A DNA stretch of 64,000 nucleotides from Methylicorpusculum oleiharenae (GCF_009828925.2 NZ_WUTY02000001.1:5176492-5240491); one strand, 5' to 3'; counted from the first letter of the stretch, positions 20,187 through 32,130 are shown. Numbers and translations are program-made. Notes: generated by a model not told the origin, from the sequence alone.

Positions 20187-20840
20187 TTACAACCCGGCCA
20201 AATCAAAAAATAACTTTTGGATGACAAACATAGGATAACCGAGCACCAGTTGCAAGACACCGGTATACATCAACACAATAAGAATGATGAAGCCGTATCG
20301 CTCTAAACTGTTGTAATACCAGGCCCAACGGTTCGGCAGCATGCCGGTCAAAATTCGGCTTCCGTCCAGCGGCGGTATCGGCAGCAGATTGAGTAATGCC
20401 AATACCAAATTGATCGTGATGCCGGCTATCCCGGTGTAGATCAGAGGCAGCGATACAAAGTCCAGATTAAGGATGACACCCAGCCGCGCCAATAACGCCC
20501 AGCCTGTCGCCATCAAAATATTCGAGACCGGACCTGCCAGGGCAACGATAGCCATATTTTGTTTAGGATTTTTAAAATTTCTGGCATCGACCGGAACTGG
20601 TTTTGCCCAACCGAATATAAATCCTGTAAAGGTCAGCAGTAATATACCGGGGATAATGATGGTGCCCAGCCAGTCAATATGCTTGATAGGATTTAAAGTC
20701 AAACGGCCTTGCAGAAAAGCCGTGTTATCCCCGTATTTTTTTGCCATCCAGCCATGAGCAACCTCATGCACGGTAATCGCAAAGACGACCGGCAACACCC
20801 AAACGACAATCCGTTGCACCATACTTAATTCGTTCATCAT
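20187..20840 (-). CDS. Site-2 protease family membrane metalloprotease (M50, Rip/YwhC type)
   Basis: A 217-aa polytopic membrane protein. The zinc site HEVAH lies at residues 25-29 inside the first helix, and the third ligand region NLLPIPPLDGSRIL is near residue 165, the standard M50B arrangement. At least five hydrophobic helices. The small family without PDZ or CBS domains is common beside scpA-scpB and YciO genes in proteobacteria; its substrate is not established. It lies 14 bp after yciO. Confidence 0.9.
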   Translation of the reverse strand: MMNELSMVQRIVVWVLPVVFAITVHEVAHGWMAKKYGDNTAFLQGRLTLNPIKHIDWLGTIIIPGILLLTFTGFIFGWAKPVPVDARNFKNPKQNMAIVALAGPVSNILMATGWALLARLGVILNLDFVSLPLIYTGIAGITINLVLALLNLLPIPPLDGSRILTGMLPNRWAWYYNSLERYGFIILIVLMYTGVLQLVLGYPMFVIQKLFFDLAGL

Positions 20841-20854
20841 GACGGTATTCTCTT

Positions 20855-21478
20855 CTATTTTTCCAACATGGGTGCCTGACCTTTACCCTGCCTGATAATT
20901 TCGGCAGTCTGTCCTGAAAAGGAGATAATGGTCGTAGGTTCGTACTTAACAACACCTCCATCGATAACCAGATCGACCTCATGCTCCAGTCGCTCTCTGA
21001 TTTCATAAGGATCAATCATCGCATCCTCCTCCCCCGGCAACACCAGTGTCGAACTGAACAGGGGCTCATCAAGGTTTTCAACTAACTGTCTTGCTATTGC
21101 ATTATTGGGAATACGGATACCTATGGTTTTTTTCTTGGGATGTTGCAAGCGGCGCGGCACCTCACGGGTGGCGTCCAGGATAAAGGTGAAAGCCCCCGGC
21201 GTCAGCGCTTTGATTAACCGGTGCGCATCATTGCTGATTTTCGCAAAGGTCGAAATTTGCGTCAGATCTTTACAGACCAAAGTAAAGTTATGTTTATCAT
21301 CTAACTGACGGATCCTGCGAATCCTGTCCAGCGCATGTTTATCACCCATGTGACAGGCTATTGCGTAGGATGAATCAGTTGGATAAACGATAACCCCGCC
21401 GCTGTGAACAATATCGACAGCTCTCACAATCAAGCGTGCCTGGGGTGTTTCGGGATGTATTTGAAAAAACTGAGCCAT
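20855..21478 (-). CDS. yciO: YciO-type Sua5/YrdC-family protein
   Basis: 207 residues of the Sua5/YciO/YrdC fold that binds RNA and nucleotides: GGVIVYPTDSSYAIACHMGDK, RIRRIRQLDDKHNFTLVCKDL, LTPGAFTFILDAT and KKTIGIRIPNN. The opening (AQFFQIHPETPQ) is typical of YciO rather than of TsaC. TsaC makes threonylcarbamoyl-AMP for tRNA t6A; YciO paralogues are less active or uncharacterised. Adjacency to tsaB, another t6A gene, is suggestive of a link to that pathway. Confidence 0.88.
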   Translation of the reverse strand: MAQFFQIHPETPQARLIVRAVDIVHSGGVIVYPTDSSYAIACHMGDKHALDRIRRIRQLDDKHNFTLVCKDLTQISTFAKISNDAHRLIKALTPGAFTFILDATREVPRRLQHPKKKTIGIRIPNNAIARQLVENLDEPLFSSTLVLPGEEDAMIDPYEIRERLEHEVDLVIDGGVVKYEPTTIISFSGQTAEIIRQGKGQAPMLEK

Positions 21479-21522
21479 GACGTTTTAATTTCGCCAATTC
21501 AAAAACCGGGCATTATACCTCA

Positions 21523-22209
21523 TTATCGCTCAGATTCTTTCTTTGCGACTTTGTCTCTCAGATAAACGGGCATCGCCTCTTCAACTGGAACGGCCTTTCC
21601 GGCAAGCATGCCCTGCGCGCCCAACGAAGCCACAGCCGCAGCTCGCGGCAAACGGTCCGCGTCAAAAGAAATAACACTTTGCGTTAATTTAGCCAGCAAG
21701 ACCTCGGAGTAAACACGCCAGGCACTGCCCACCCCGATACCTTTTTGATGGCACGCGTCAGCCTGATCAGCGGGTATCACGCTCTCTTTACCTGCCAATT
21801 GGGCAAAACCGTTTGCGTCACGTTGATAAACCGCCCAAAATATTTCGGTTAACCGTGCGTCCATGGCGCTAAAAGCCACGGATGCGTTAGTAGAGTCAAA
21901 CGCATCCTGCGCTAAAGCAGCAAGCGTGGACACAGGCACAACAGGCAAGTCTGCGCCAAAGGCAATTCCGTGAATGACTCCGGTCGCAATCCTAACGCCT
22001 GTAAAAGACCCGGGACCACAGCCAAAGGCGACAGCATCCAATTGTTGAGGCCGTAAATCAGCCTCGGCCATCAGTGATTCGATCATTGGCAAAATGCGTT
22101 GAGTATGGATCCGGGGGGCCAATTCGAAGCGCTCACGGATTTCCCCATTAATCAGCAAAGCTGCAGAACAGGCTTCAGTTGCCGTTTCAACTGCAAGTAA
22201 TTTCATCAC
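21523..22209 (-). CDS. tsaB: tRNA threonylcarbamoyladenosine biosynthesis protein TsaB
   Basis: TsaB is the non-catalytic ASKHA-fold partner of TsaD in making t6A37 of ANN-decoding tRNAs. The 228-aa protein has LLAVETATEACSAAL at the N-terminus, HTQRILPMIESLM, and the family motif FGCGPGSFTGVRIATGVIHGIAFG. It overlaps the yoaA stop by 4 bp (ATGA), so the two are coupled; the same pair is adjacent in E. coli. tsaD and tsaE are not in the window. Confidence 0.95.
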   Translation of the reverse strand: MMKLLAVETATEACSAALLINGEIRERFELAPRIHTQRILPMIESLMAEADLRPQQLDAVAFGCGPGSFTGVRIATGVIHGIAFGADLPVVPVSTLAALAQDAFDSTNASVAFSAMDARLTEIFWAVYQRDANGFAQLAGKESVIPADQADACHQKGIGVGSAWRVYSEVLLAKLTQSVISFDADRLPRAAAVASLGAQGMLAGKAVPVEEAMPVYLRDKVAKKESER

Positions 22210-24182
22210 GTATTCTCATCTTGAAAAAAAGCTTTTACGTCTTCAATATTCCGGGTCCGCCGCATTGAAGGTACGCTGTCGAGAAAAATCTGCCCATATG
22301 AACGTTTTAAAAGCCTGGGATCACACACCATCAGCACACCTTTGTCATCCACATCCCGAATCAGACGACCTACACCCTGACGTAATGCAATCGCTGCAGC
22401 AGGAATTTGGTGTTCGAAAAATGCGTTGCGACCTTGCCGTTCCATTGACGCCAGCCTGGCTTTCAGGACCGGATCGCCCGGAGCTGCAAACGGCAGTTTA
22501 TCGATAATTACACAGGATAAGGCATCCCCCCTGACATCGACACCCTCCCAAAAACTGGAAGTGCCCAATAAAACCGCATTACCGGCTTGTTTAAAAGCCT
22601 CCAACAACAGCCCTTTTGGCCGGGTTCCCTGAACCAGTAATGGATAAGGCATTTTTCCAGCCAGCAACTCCGCCGCCTGATTCAGTGCGCGGTAACTGGT
22701 AAACAAAAAAAACGCTCTACCTTTACTGGCTTCCAGAACAGGCAAGGCAAATTCAACAATACGCTCCGTAAAATTAGGTGTGGAGGGCTGCGGCAATCCC
22801 TTGGGATGATAAAACAAGGATTGGTTGGCATAATCAAACGGACTCTCCCAACTCTGACAGATTGGCTCGGTCAGTCCGAGACTGCGTGAAAAATGATCGA
22901 ATTTATTGGCAACACTCAATGTTGCAGAAGTAAAAACCCAGGTAGCAGGATGCAGTTTCATGAAGGCGCGAAACTCAGAGGCAATATCCAGCGGCGTTCG
23001 GCTTAGCGTGAAGGTTTTTTTATGCGTTTCATACCAGCGTATCCATTTTCCATCATGGTCCTGCATGATGAGCTTGAATTGCTCGCTCAACTCCTGAGCT
23101 CTTTTGAAACAGCCTTCCAGTGTTTTGGTTTTAACTGAGGCCAGTTCCAACTGATCCTGCAAAAATTTCAGCTTTTGACCTAATTCTGTCAGCGCCTCAC
23201 AGATCGCCTGATTATGTTCGATGTCCTCCCAATCCCCTTTTTTCAATTCAAGCCCAAATGACAATCGCGCCGCTTTGATCTGAAGATCCAGTTCTTCGCA
23301 AGCAGTACGTAAATCGGGCATATCGGTAGCATCTTTAAAATATTCAACCAACGCATCTTTAGCCAAATCATCTAATTGCCTGGCTCCGAATGAAATACCC
23401 AAAAAATTGGAGGCGGTATCGGCCAACTGATGCGCTTCGTCAATCACTACCAGCTCAGCATCGGGCAATAACTCGCCAAAACCAATTTCCCGTATCGACC
23501 AGTCAGCGCAAAGCAGGTGATGATTGACCACCAGAATATCCGACTCCTGCGCCTTTTTTCTGGCTTTAACCAGAAAACACTGTTCATAGTCAGGGCAATC
23601 AACACCCAGACAATTGTCTGCCGTCGACGTAGCTAAAGACCACACAGGATTAGCCTCACTCACATCCTGCATTTCTGCAATATCGCCGGATTGCGTGCGT
23701 TTGGCCCATGACTGAATTTTTGTCAATGCCGAGGCGTCTTCCTTACTGAAACCCAGAGCCGAATTGAGTGAATTATCAAGCCTAAATGAACAAAGATAAT
23801 TGCTTCTTCCCTTTAACAAGGCCGCGACAAACGGCACTGTAACGGCCTGTCGGATAACAGGTAGGTCATTAAAAAACAACTGATCTTGTAGATTTTTCGT
23901 TCCGGTGGAAATGATGGATTTTTTTCCCGATAAAATAGCAGGGATCAGATAAGCAAATGTTTTGCCTGTGCCGGTGCCGGCTTCCGCAATCAAGTCCTTC
24001 TTTTGGTCAATCGATTCGGCAATGGCTAACGCCATTTCTATTTGCGCAGCACGAGGCTTATAGCCTTTAATGACTTTAGCCAGCGGCCCATCACTACCAA
24101 AAAATGCTTCCAGTTCAATCACTCTAATAACAGGCTGATAACAAAAGATGGAAGTGTACGCAGGAACATCGTCAGTATTCAA
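22206..24182 (-). CDS. yoaA: ATP-dependent DNA helicase YoaA (DinG family, Fe-S)
   Basis: A superfamily 2 XPD/DinG-type 5'-3' helicase; E. coli YoaA works with HolC in fork repair. The 658-aa protein has Walker A AEAGTGTGKTFAYL, four cysteines for the [4Fe-4S] cluster (YLCSFRLDN, CLGVDCPDYEQC), the VIDEAHQL box, and the C-terminal motifs LGTSSFWEGVDVRGD and RQGVGRLIRDVDDKG. Similarity is closer to YoaA than to DinG in length and motif wording. The ATG at 24182 lacks an obvious ribosome-binding site; a GTG at 24122 directly before IELEAFFG is an alternative start. Confidence 0.94.
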   Translation of the reverse strand: MNTDDVPAYTSIFCYQPVIRVIELEAFFGSDGPLAKVIKGYKPRAAQIEMALAIAESIDQKKDLIAEAGTGTGKTFAYLIPAILSGKKSIISTGTKNLQDQLFFNDLPVIRQAVTVPFVAALLKGRSNYLCSFRLDNSLNSALGFSKEDASALTKIQSWAKRTQSGDIAEMQDVSEANPVWSLATSTADNCLGVDCPDYEQCFLVKARKKAQESDILVVNHHLLCADWSIREIGFGELLPDAELVVIDEAHQLADTASNFLGISFGARQLDDLAKDALVEYFKDATDMPDLRTACEELDLQIKAARLSFGLELKKGDWEDIEHNQAICEALTELGQKLKFLQDQLELASVKTKTLEGCFKRAQELSEQFKLIMQDHDGKWIRWYETHKKTFTLSRTPLDIASEFRAFMKLHPATWVFTSATLSVANKFDHFSRSLGLTEPICQSWESPFDYANQSLFYHPKGLPQPSTPNFTERIVEFALPVLEASKGRAFFLFTSYRALNQAAELLAGKMPYPLLVQGTRPKGLLLEAFKQAGNAVLLGTSSFWEGVDVRGDALSCVIIDKLPFAAPGDPVLKARLASMERQGRNAFFEHQIPAAAIALRQGVGRLIRDVDDKGVLMVCDPRLLKRSYGQIFLDSVPSMRRTRNIEDVKAFFQDENT

Positions 24183-24486
24183 GCGTAATTAAAATGTTTA
24201 TGTCATTCACTGATCTTTATTAAGGCAGCCATGATCATTGATTTTTTCATGGCAGGTGAATAACACGCCACTCATTCTGAGTGACGGAACAGTCAAGCTC
24301 ATCGCCTTTATCCGTAACCCGATGAATATTAAACTGTTTATTGGGTTGTCAGTTTGTTTAAAAAGCTTGAATTTGATACGAAATATCGGATTATGCAAAC
24401 TTCATCACAAAAGATACCAAAAACGACTTTACTTTCTAATGAGAATTGTTATTATTTACATGACAAACAATTCCAGGAGATTCACA
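24183..24486. other. Divergent intergenic region yoaA/bfd
   Basis: 304 bp; an open frame continues upstream of bfd but its sequence is not protein-like. The only recognisable signal is the Fur-like site at 24438-24456 close to the bfd start. Confidence 0.5.
24438..24456 (+). promoter_or_regulatory. Fur-box-like sequence upstream of bfd
   Basis: AATGAGAATTGTTATTATT, 30 bp before the bfd start, matches the 19-bp Fur consensus GATAATGATAATCATTATC at 11 positions by hand count. Iron-repressed bfd is well documented in enterics and Pseudomonas, which makes the assignment plausible. Confidence 0.6.
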
Positions 24487-24678
24487 ATGTATGTTTGCGT
24501 TTGTAAAGCAGTAACTGACAAGCAAATAAAATCGGCTATCAGCAATGGCTATTGTTCTCGTAAAGACCTGAATCAATGTTTGGGCGTTGGAACTGTTTGC
24601 GGCAAATGTTCGCCGCATGTAAAACAGTTGCTTGACGAACACCGCGCGCAAACGCCTATAATGTGGGCTGCTGCGTAA
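24487..24678 (+). CDS. bfd: Bacterioferritin-associated ferredoxin
   Basis: Bfd carries a [2Fe-2S] cluster and donates electrons to bacterioferritin to release stored iron. I use the ATG at 24487, which follows CCAGGAG and yields MYVCVCKAVTDKQI, the family N-terminus; 63 residues. The four cluster cysteines are C4, C6, C38 and C41 (VCVCK and TVCGKCSPH). The C-terminal tail is typical (LLDEH). It is followed by bfr on the same strand; a Fur-like site sits in its promoter. Confidence 0.95.
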   Translation: MYVCVCKAVTDKQIKSAISNGYCSRKDLNQCLGVGTVCGKCSPHVKQLLDEHRAQTPIMWAAA

Positions 24679-24863
24679 GAAGCATTGGCAGGTTTTATAT
24701 TTATCTTTCAGGTAAATTTGTAACGTTTAAATAGCTGAGCTTGAATGAAGTTTGCAGGAAAACCTACCTTTCTGGAATTTGACTGCTACTTATGCCCTTA
24801 ACTTTAAAGCCCTCACTGCCATATTGCCCTTGCGCGTCCATTTATCAAATCCACGAGGCAAAA

Positions 24864-25328
24864 ATGAAAGGCGATCCAAAGGTTATTGAATTTCTCAACA
24901 AAGCGCTTGAAAACGAACTGACCGCTATCAATCAGTATTTCTTACATGCTCGCATGTATAAAAACTGGGGCTTTTCTAAACTGAACGAAAAGGAATATCA
25001 CGAATCGATCGATGAAATGAAACACGCCGATCGCCTGATTGAGCGGCTTTTATTTCTGGAGGGATTACCAAACCTGCAAAATCTTGGCAAACTGTTAATT
25101 GGTGAAAATCCGCAGGAAATGCTGTCTTGTGATCTTAAGCTTGAATATCAGGCCGTCCCGCTTTTAAAAGAAGCCATAATCTATTGTGAAACGGTCCAAG
25201 ACTTCATTTCCAGAGAATTATTTGAAGCCATCCTCGAAAGTGAGGAAGAACACATTGACTGGCTGGAAACACAATTGGAACTGATTGAACAAATCGGTCT
25301 GCAAAACTATTTGCAATCTCAAATGTAA
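24864..25328 (+). CDS. bfr: Bacterioferritin
   Basis: Bfr forms a 24-mer that stores iron and binds heme at subunit interfaces. Start chosen at the ATG at 24864 ([19 protein letters not shown]) after CGAGGCAAAA, giving 154 residues. Ferroxidase ligands are all present at E. coli numbering (E18, E51, H54, E94, E127, H130), as is the heme ligand M52. It is therefore a complete, heme-binding, catalytically active type. Genes bfd and bfr lie 185 bp apart. Confidence 0.97.
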   Translation: MKGDPKVIEFLNKALENELTAINQYFLHARMYKNWGFSKLNEKEYHESIDEMKHADRLIERLLFLEGLPNLQNLGKLLIGENPQEMLSCDLKLEYQAVPLLKEAIIYCETVQDFISRELFEAILESEEEHIDWLETQLELIEQIGLQNYLQSQM

Positions 25329-25342
25329 CTTCCCCGTCAAGC

Positions 25343-25363
25343 AGGGCGAATTCTATTCGCCCT
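25343..25363 (+). terminator. Intrinsic terminator after bfr
   Basis: AGGGCGAAT-TCT-ATTCGCCCT forms a perfect 9-bp stem with a 3-nt loop, starting 14 bp after the bfr stop and followed by AATTTGTT. Confidence 0.75.
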
Positions 25364-25414
25364 AATTTGTTAAAAAGTTAAACCCTCAAAACAGCCTTTT
25401 TGAACGGGTCGAGG

Positions 25415-25984
25415 CTAGCGTCTTGGCCTGCTGATTATATTGACGCTGTCATTGGTGATTCCCTGATTGACGCTACGATTTTGATTTCTATCAATCACCG
25501 GGGCTTTATTATGTTTCTTGTCACCGTAGTGATCTTTGCGATGATTCCGCCAATCGTTTTCTCTATATGGAACGGCTAACGGATAATAGGGCTGATAGAT
25601 GTTGACTGAAGGTTGCTGCTGAAGGAGTTCGAGTTCCCGGCGTTTGGTTTCCGCCAAGTCTTCCTGAGCATTGGCGCTACGCTTTAAGGCTTCGATTTCT
25701 TCCAACCGGGCATTCTCAGCACGCCTTTCCTGTTCTGCTTTTTTTATTTTGGACTCTTTTTCGTCCTGCTCGAGTTGCCACTGCCTCAAACGAGCTTCAG
25801 ACTCAACCCTCTGCTCTGGCGTCATTTCTTTAATTTTTAAAGAATCTTGTTGCGCTTCTGATGGACACTCATCATCTTGAAAATGCACTTTTCCGGATGG
25901 AAAGGTGCATTTAAAAACCTGGGCCTGCGCAGATTCAATCGTCACAAAAACGGTGACGGTTAATGCTATTAGGATGATCTTCAT
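25415..25984 (-). CDS. DUF4124 domain-containing exported protein
   Basis: A 189-aa protein starting at the ATG at 25984 after GAGGTG. Residues 1 to about 21 are a signal peptide (KIILIALTVTVFVTI, cleavage near AQA). The DUF4124 motif follows (QVFKCTFPSGKVHFQDDECP), a short domain with two cysteines found in many gammaproteobacterial periplasmic proteins of unknown function. The middle is a charged coiled-coil (QEEKQ-like Glu/Arg/Lys repeats, about 60-125), and the C-terminal tail is basic and Asn/Arg-rich. A scaffold or peptidoglycan-associated role is only a guess. Confidence 0.75.
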   Translation of the reverse strand: MKIILIALTVTVFVTIESAQAQVFKCTFPSGKVHFQDDECPSEAQQDSLKIKEMTPEQRVESEARLRQWQLEQDEKESKIKKAEQERRAENARLEEIEALKRSANAQEDLAETKRRELELLQQQPSVNIYQPYYPLAVPYRENDWRNHRKDHYGDKKHNKAPVIDRNQNRSVNQGITNDSVNIISRPRR

Positions 25985-26038
25985 AGGACACACCTCATCG
26001 GTCTGATGTGGCATTAAGGATCAAAGACCCTTTAAATC

Positions 26039-27980
<1,942 letters not shown>

Positions 27981-28322
27981 GTTAGTCTGTTCAATCCGCT
28001 TCTAAAGTCACATTAGAAGATATAGCATTGCTGCAAATTATGAATACCCGCGCTCATTAGAGAGCTTGGAATTATGCTTTTAAATAATAGGGTTCCGCTT
28101 GTCAATCACCGAAATCCAGGCAAACACTTCAACAAAACCTGAATTGATCCCGCACACCCTGTTAAGGAAAATGCCGAACCCGCTAAACAAACGTCACAGC
28201 CAGAAATCACAAAGGCACAAAGTCAATCACAACTTTGTGCCCCATGACTGCGTCAAAAAGCCGCACTATGAACCTTACAGGGCCATCTGTCCAACTTTTT
28301 GTCGGCGTGATGGCTCCATAAA
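27981..28322. other. dnaK-dnaJ intergenic region
   Basis: 342 bp with no credible gene. It contains the hairpin at 28214-28241 about 80 bp after the dnaK stop and otherwise nothing I recognise. The size suggests separate regulation of dnaJ-dapB or a processing site. Confidence 0.45.
28214..28241 (-). terminator. Hairpin downstream of dnaK (partial terminator or processing site)
   Basis: A perfect 9-bp stem GGCACAAAG / CTTTGTGCC with a 10-nt loop. In the leftward direction it is followed by TTTGTGATTT, a weak U-tract, so partial termination between dnaK and dnaJ is plausible. Confidence 0.45.
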
Positions 28323-30254
28323 CTATTTTTTATCGTCTTCTTTAACTTCCTCAAACTCAGCATCGACCACCCCATCATCCGCTGTCGATGAACTTGATCC
28401 GGAACTTTGTCCTTCGGCTTTGGTTTCAGATTCATCTTTTTGAGCATAAACGCGCTCGGCCAGCTTACCGGAAAGTTCAGTCAGCGCATTGGTTTTAGCT
28501 TCAATGACGTCAATATCGCTACCTTTAATCGCATCCTTCAAATCTTTAATGGCGGACTCAATCGCTGACTTCTCTGAAGACTCAACTTGACCTTCCAATT
28601 CCTTCAAGGATTTTTCTGTCGCATGAACCATACCTTCGGCATGATTGCGGGCACCGACCAGTTTGGCAATTTTGCGGTCTTCGTCTGCATGAGCTTCCGC
28701 ATCTTTGATCATACGCTGGACTTCATCTTCGCCAAGACCACTGGAGGCTTTGATGACAATAGATTGTTTTTTACCCGTCGCCTTGTCTTTGGCCGAAACA
28801 TTCAAGATACCGTTTGCATCAATATCGAACGCCACTTCGATTTGCGGCACACCGCGCGGTGCAAGTGGAATATCGGACAAATCAAACCGGCCCAACGATT
28901 TGTTGCCGCTGGCCACTTCGCGTTCGCCTTGCAATACATGGACGGTAACGGCCGTCTGGTTATCTTCTGCTGTCGAGAAAACCTGTGAGGCATTGGTCGG
29001 TATCGTTGTGTTTTTTTCAATCAGTTTTGTCATGACGCCGCCCATCGTTTCTATACCCAACGATAATGGCGTTACGTCCAGTAACAACACGTCTTTAACT
29101 TCCCCGCCTAACACACCCGCCTGAATCGCAGCACCTAAGGCAACTGCTTCATCCGGATTTACGTCTTTACGAGGCTCTCTGCCGAACAAGGATTTAACAA
29201 AATCCTGTACACGCGGCATACGAGATTGACCGCCGACTAGAATAACATCATTGATATCGGACGCAGACAGGCCTGCATCTTTAATTGCCATCAAACAAGG
29301 CGCTTTGGTTCTTTCAACCAGATCTTCAACCAGAGATTCCAGTTTTGCCCGCGTCAACTTGACGTTCAAATGCTTTGGACCTGATGCATCCGCTGTGACA
29401 TAAGGCAAATTGATATCGGTTTGTTGCGTTGAAGATAATTCGATTTTTGCTTTTTCAGCTGCTTCTTTCAAACGCTGTAATGCTAAAGGATCATTATGCA
29501 AATCAATACCGGAATCTTTTTTAAATTCATCCGCCAGAAAATCGATGATTCGCAAATCAAAATCTTCACCACCGAGGAAGGTATCACCATTGGTGGATAA
29601 CACTTCAAACTGATGCTCACCCTCGATTTCAGCTATTTCAATAATAGAAATGTCAAAAGTACCGCCACCCAGGTCATAGACTGCAATTTTCATGTCACCT
29701 TTGGGCTTATCCATACCGAACGCCAAAGCTGCCGCTGTGGGTTCGTTAATAATCCGTTTGACATCCAGACCCGCAATACGTCCGGCATCTTTTGTGGCCT
29801 GTCTTTGTGAATCATTAAAATAAGCGGGTACAGTAATAACCGCTTCTTTGACTTCTTCGCCCAGATAAGCTTCCGCATCTTTTTTGAGCTTCATCAAAAT
29901 CCGTGATGAAATTTCCGGAGCAGCCATTTTCTTGCCATGACACTCTACCCACGCATCACCATTATCAGCCGGTATGATTTTATAAGGCACCATTTTGATG
30001 TCTTTTTGTACAACATCATCTTTAAAGCGTCTACCGATCAAGCGTTTGATTGCAAACAAGGTATTTTCAGGATTGGTTACTGCCTGGCGCTTGGCAGATT
30101 GCCCGACCAGTACTTCACCGTCTTTGGTAAACGCGATGATAGAAGGCGTCGTTCTTGCACCCTCGCTATTTTCAATCACGCGCGCCGTTCCGTTTTCCAG
30201 CACTGCTACGCACGAGTTAGTGGTTCCTAAATCTATGCCAATAATTTTAGCCAT
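28323..30254 (-). CDS. dnaK: Chaperone DnaK (Hsp70)
   Basis: The ATP-driven folding chaperone. 643 residues, the usual length. N-terminal ATPase signatures [27 protein letters not shown] and [10 protein letters not shown]; the interdomain linker [10 protein letters not shown]; the substrate-binding domain; and a disordered acidic tail ([11 protein letters not shown] then [14 protein letters not shown], the conserved EEVKD-like end). The start follows CTGGAGAATTCA. It is the third gene of hrcA-grpE-dnaK-dnaJ. Confidence 0.99.
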   Translation of the reverse strand: MAKIIGIDLGTTNSCVAVLENGTARVIENSEGARTTPSIIAFTKDGEVLVGQSAKRQAVTNPENTLFAIKRLIGRRFKDDVVQKDIKMVPYKIIPADNGDAWVECHGKKMAAPEISSRILMKLKKDAEAYLGEEVKEAVITVPAYFNDSQRQATKDAGRIAGLDVKRIINEPTAAALAFGMDKPKGDMKIAVYDLGGGTFDISIIEIAEIEGEHQFEVLSTNGDTFLGGEDFDLRIIDFLADEFKKDSGIDLHNDPLALQRLKEAAEKAKIELSSTQQTDINLPYVTADASGPKHLNVKLTRAKLESLVEDLVERTKAPCLMAIKDAGLSASDINDVILVGGQSRMPRVQDFVKSLFGREPRKDVNPDEAVALGAAIQAGVLGGEVKDVLLLDVTPLSLGIETMGGVMTKLIEKNTTIPTNASQVFSTAEDNQTAVTVHVLQGEREVASGNKSLGRFDLSDIPLAPRGVPQIEVAFDIDANGILNVSAKDKATGKKQSIVIKASSGLGEDEVQRMIKDAEAHADEDRKIAKLVGARNHAEGMVHATEKSLKELEGQVESSEKSAIESAIKDLKDAIKGSDIDVIEAKTNALTELSGKLAERVYAQKDESETKAEGQSSGSSSSTADDGVVDAEFEEVKEDDKK

Positions 30255-30320
30255 TGAATTCTCCAGACTTGATATGAGATTGTTTAAGTTAGTAGTTATA
30301 TAAGGGCTGTTTTGTTATCT

Positions 30321-30968
30321 TCAAGCCTGCTCATCTATTTTGGGTGTATTTTCAGGCGGCTTTTCTTCCGCCTTTGCAACCACAACCATTGCGGGCCGTA
30401 ATAAGCGGCCGTTTAATACATAACCTTTTTGAAAAACGTTCAAAACGGAATTAGGCTCCGCATCTGCCGAAGGTTGCATAGCCATAGCCTGGTGTAATTC
30501 AGGATTGAAGGGCTGGCCTATCGGATTGACGACTTCAATATTGAATTTTGTAAAAACAGATTCGAACTGTTTAATCGTTAATTCGCTGCCTTCACGGAAT
30601 TTTTGGACTTCGGGACTCTCGCCACTTGCAGCCTGCAAGCCAAGTTCAAGACTATCGAGCACGGCTAATAATTCTTTTGCAAAACTTTCCAGCGCGTACT
30701 TATGAGCGCTTTCCAAATCTTTTTGAATACGTTTTTTCAGATTTTCCATTTCTGCCTGAAGACGCATAGCCCTATCCCAATTTTCAGAGGCTTTTTGTTC
30801 GGCCTGTTCCAGCTTTTTCTGCAGCTCTGCCGATAAATCCTCTTGGACTTCAGGCGGCTGCACGGCAACTTCTTCGGTTGGCGGCTCCTGAATTTCGGGT
30901 GTTACTTCAGCCTCAATTTTTAGTTCTTCTTGGTTCGCTGCCTCTGGCAACTCCTGCTCGTTACTCAT
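30321..30968 (-). CDS. grpE: Nucleotide exchange factor GrpE
   Basis: GrpE releases ADP from DnaK. A 215-aa protein with an acidic, Pro/Glu-rich N-terminal region (about 1-50), a long coiled coil (KLEQAEQKASENWDRAMRLQAEMENLKKR) and the beta-domain ending in GYVLNGRLLRPAMVVVAK, the family signature. The length is a little above E. coli (197) because of the N-terminal extension. Second gene of the operon, 66 bp before dnaK. Confidence 0.97.
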   Translation of the reverse strand: MSNEQELPEAANQEELKIEAEVTPEIQEPPTEEVAVQPPEVQEDLSAELQKKLEQAEQKASENWDRAMRLQAEMENLKKRIQKDLESAHKYALESFAKELLAVLDSLELGLQAASGESPEVQKFREGSELTIKQFESVFTKFNIEVVNPIGQPFNPELHQAMAMQPSADAEPNSVLNVFQKGYVLNGRLLRPAMVVVAKAEEKPPENTPKIDEQA

Positions 30969-31029
30969 TATCTAAAACTCCGGTTTATATTTTGGTGTCG
31001 TGCTGATGCAAACTGTCAATTAAGCGTAA

Positions 31030-32088
31030 TCATGGGGCCAATGTTTTCGGATTCAAGGCTGCACCCAATAATTTTGCCGTCAGATCAACAAAAGGAATCA
31101 CTTTTTCATAAGCCATGCGTGTAGGACCGATAACCGCTAACACCCCCACCACTTCATCGTCTATAGAGTAAGACGAAGTCACCAAACTGCACTGATTAAA
31201 AGGTTGATAGCCGGATTCCTCACCGATAAAAATTTGGACGCCTTCAGCATTAAGGCATTGATCAAGCAAATGAATCACATTGTGTTTTTGGCTAAAGGCG
31301 TCAAAAAGCTGTTTTAGACGATCAATATCCGACAGTTCGGAAAAGCCCATCAAATTGGTCTCACCACTGATCACACAATCTTCAGAATTCTCGTCCTGGT
31401 CTAACGCCAATTTAGCCATTTGCACGACATCCAGCATTTCCTGATTCATCCGTTCCTGAGCGACTTTCAACTCCTCAATCACCGCTTTTTTTACTGCGGC
31501 CAAACTACGTCCGGAGTACATAGTGTTGATGTAATTGGCGATTTGCTGCAATTCCGAGGGAGAAAACTCGCGGGAGGTATGGATAATCTTGTTGTGAACC
31601 TCTTGTTCATTCGTTACCAAAATAACCAATACACGGGTATTCGATAAAGGCAGAAATTCAATATGCCGCAAACTAACCAGTTCTCTTTTAGGCAACGTCA
31701 CTACACCGGTCATTCGGGTCAAATCGGACAACAACTTTGAAGCAACGCCAATAGATTGATTAATATCGTTTTTTGCAACCAAACTGCTTTGAATAAGATT
31801 GAGCTCACTGATTTCAAGCGGCTTCACGGTCAACAGTGAATCAACAAACAAGCGATAACCGCTTACGGTTGGAACTCTCCCTGCCGAGGTATGCGGCGAA
31901 TGAATAAGACCAAGATCTTCCAGATCGGCCATCACATTCCTGATGGTAGCGGGACTTAAATTAAGCGCCGGATCTTTGGACAAAACTCTTGACCCTACCG
32001 GTTGACCATCATAGATGTACCGTTCAATCAAGGATTTAAGTAACAGTAAAGATCTTTCGTTTAAAGCCTGATTTTTTTTCTCAACCAT
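31030..32088 (-). CDS. hrcA: Heat-inducible transcription repressor HrcA
   Basis: HrcA represses heat-shock operons by binding CIRCE; its folding depends on GroEL. The 352-aa protein has an N-terminal winged helix (RSLLLLKSLIERYIYDGQPVGSR, then LSPATIRNVMADLEDLGLI) and a C-terminal dimer domain. It heads the operon and lies 15 bp downstream of a perfect CIRCE, so it autoregulates. Presence of hrcA/CIRCE distinguishes this organism from E. coli, which relies on sigma-32 alone. Confidence 0.97.
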   Translation of the reverse strand: MVEKKNQALNERSLLLLKSLIERYIYDGQPVGSRVLSKDPALNLSPATIRNVMADLEDLGLIHSPHTSAGRVPTVSGYRLFVDSLLTVKPLEISELNLIQSSLVAKNDINQSIGVASKLLSDLTRMTGVVTLPKRELVSLRHIEFLPLSNTRVLVILVTNEQEVHNKIIHTSREFSPSELQQIANYINTMYSGRSLAAVKKAVIEELKVAQERMNQEMLDVVQMAKLALDQDENSEDCVISGETNLMGFSELSDIDRLKQLFDAFSQKHNVIHLLDQCLNAEGVQIFIGEESGYQPFNQCSLVTSSYSIDDEVVGVLAVIGPTRMAYEKVIPFVDLTAKLLGAALNPKTLAP

Positions 32089-32103
32089 CTATTCGCTCCG
32101 ATG

Positions 32104-32130
32104 TTAGCACTCTATAAAGCAGAGTGCTAA
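32104..32130. promoter_or_regulatory. CIRCE operator
   Basis: Perfect CIRCE: TTAGCACTC, nine-base spacer, GAGTGCTAA. It lies between the -10 region and the hrcA start, the classic position for HrcA-controlled repression of hrcA-grpE-dnaK-dnaJ. Confidence 0.97.

Noticed and set aside
28587-30303. Several long frames opposite dnaK
   Set aside because: Antisense shadows of a strongly conserved gene; no ribosome-binding sites or domains.
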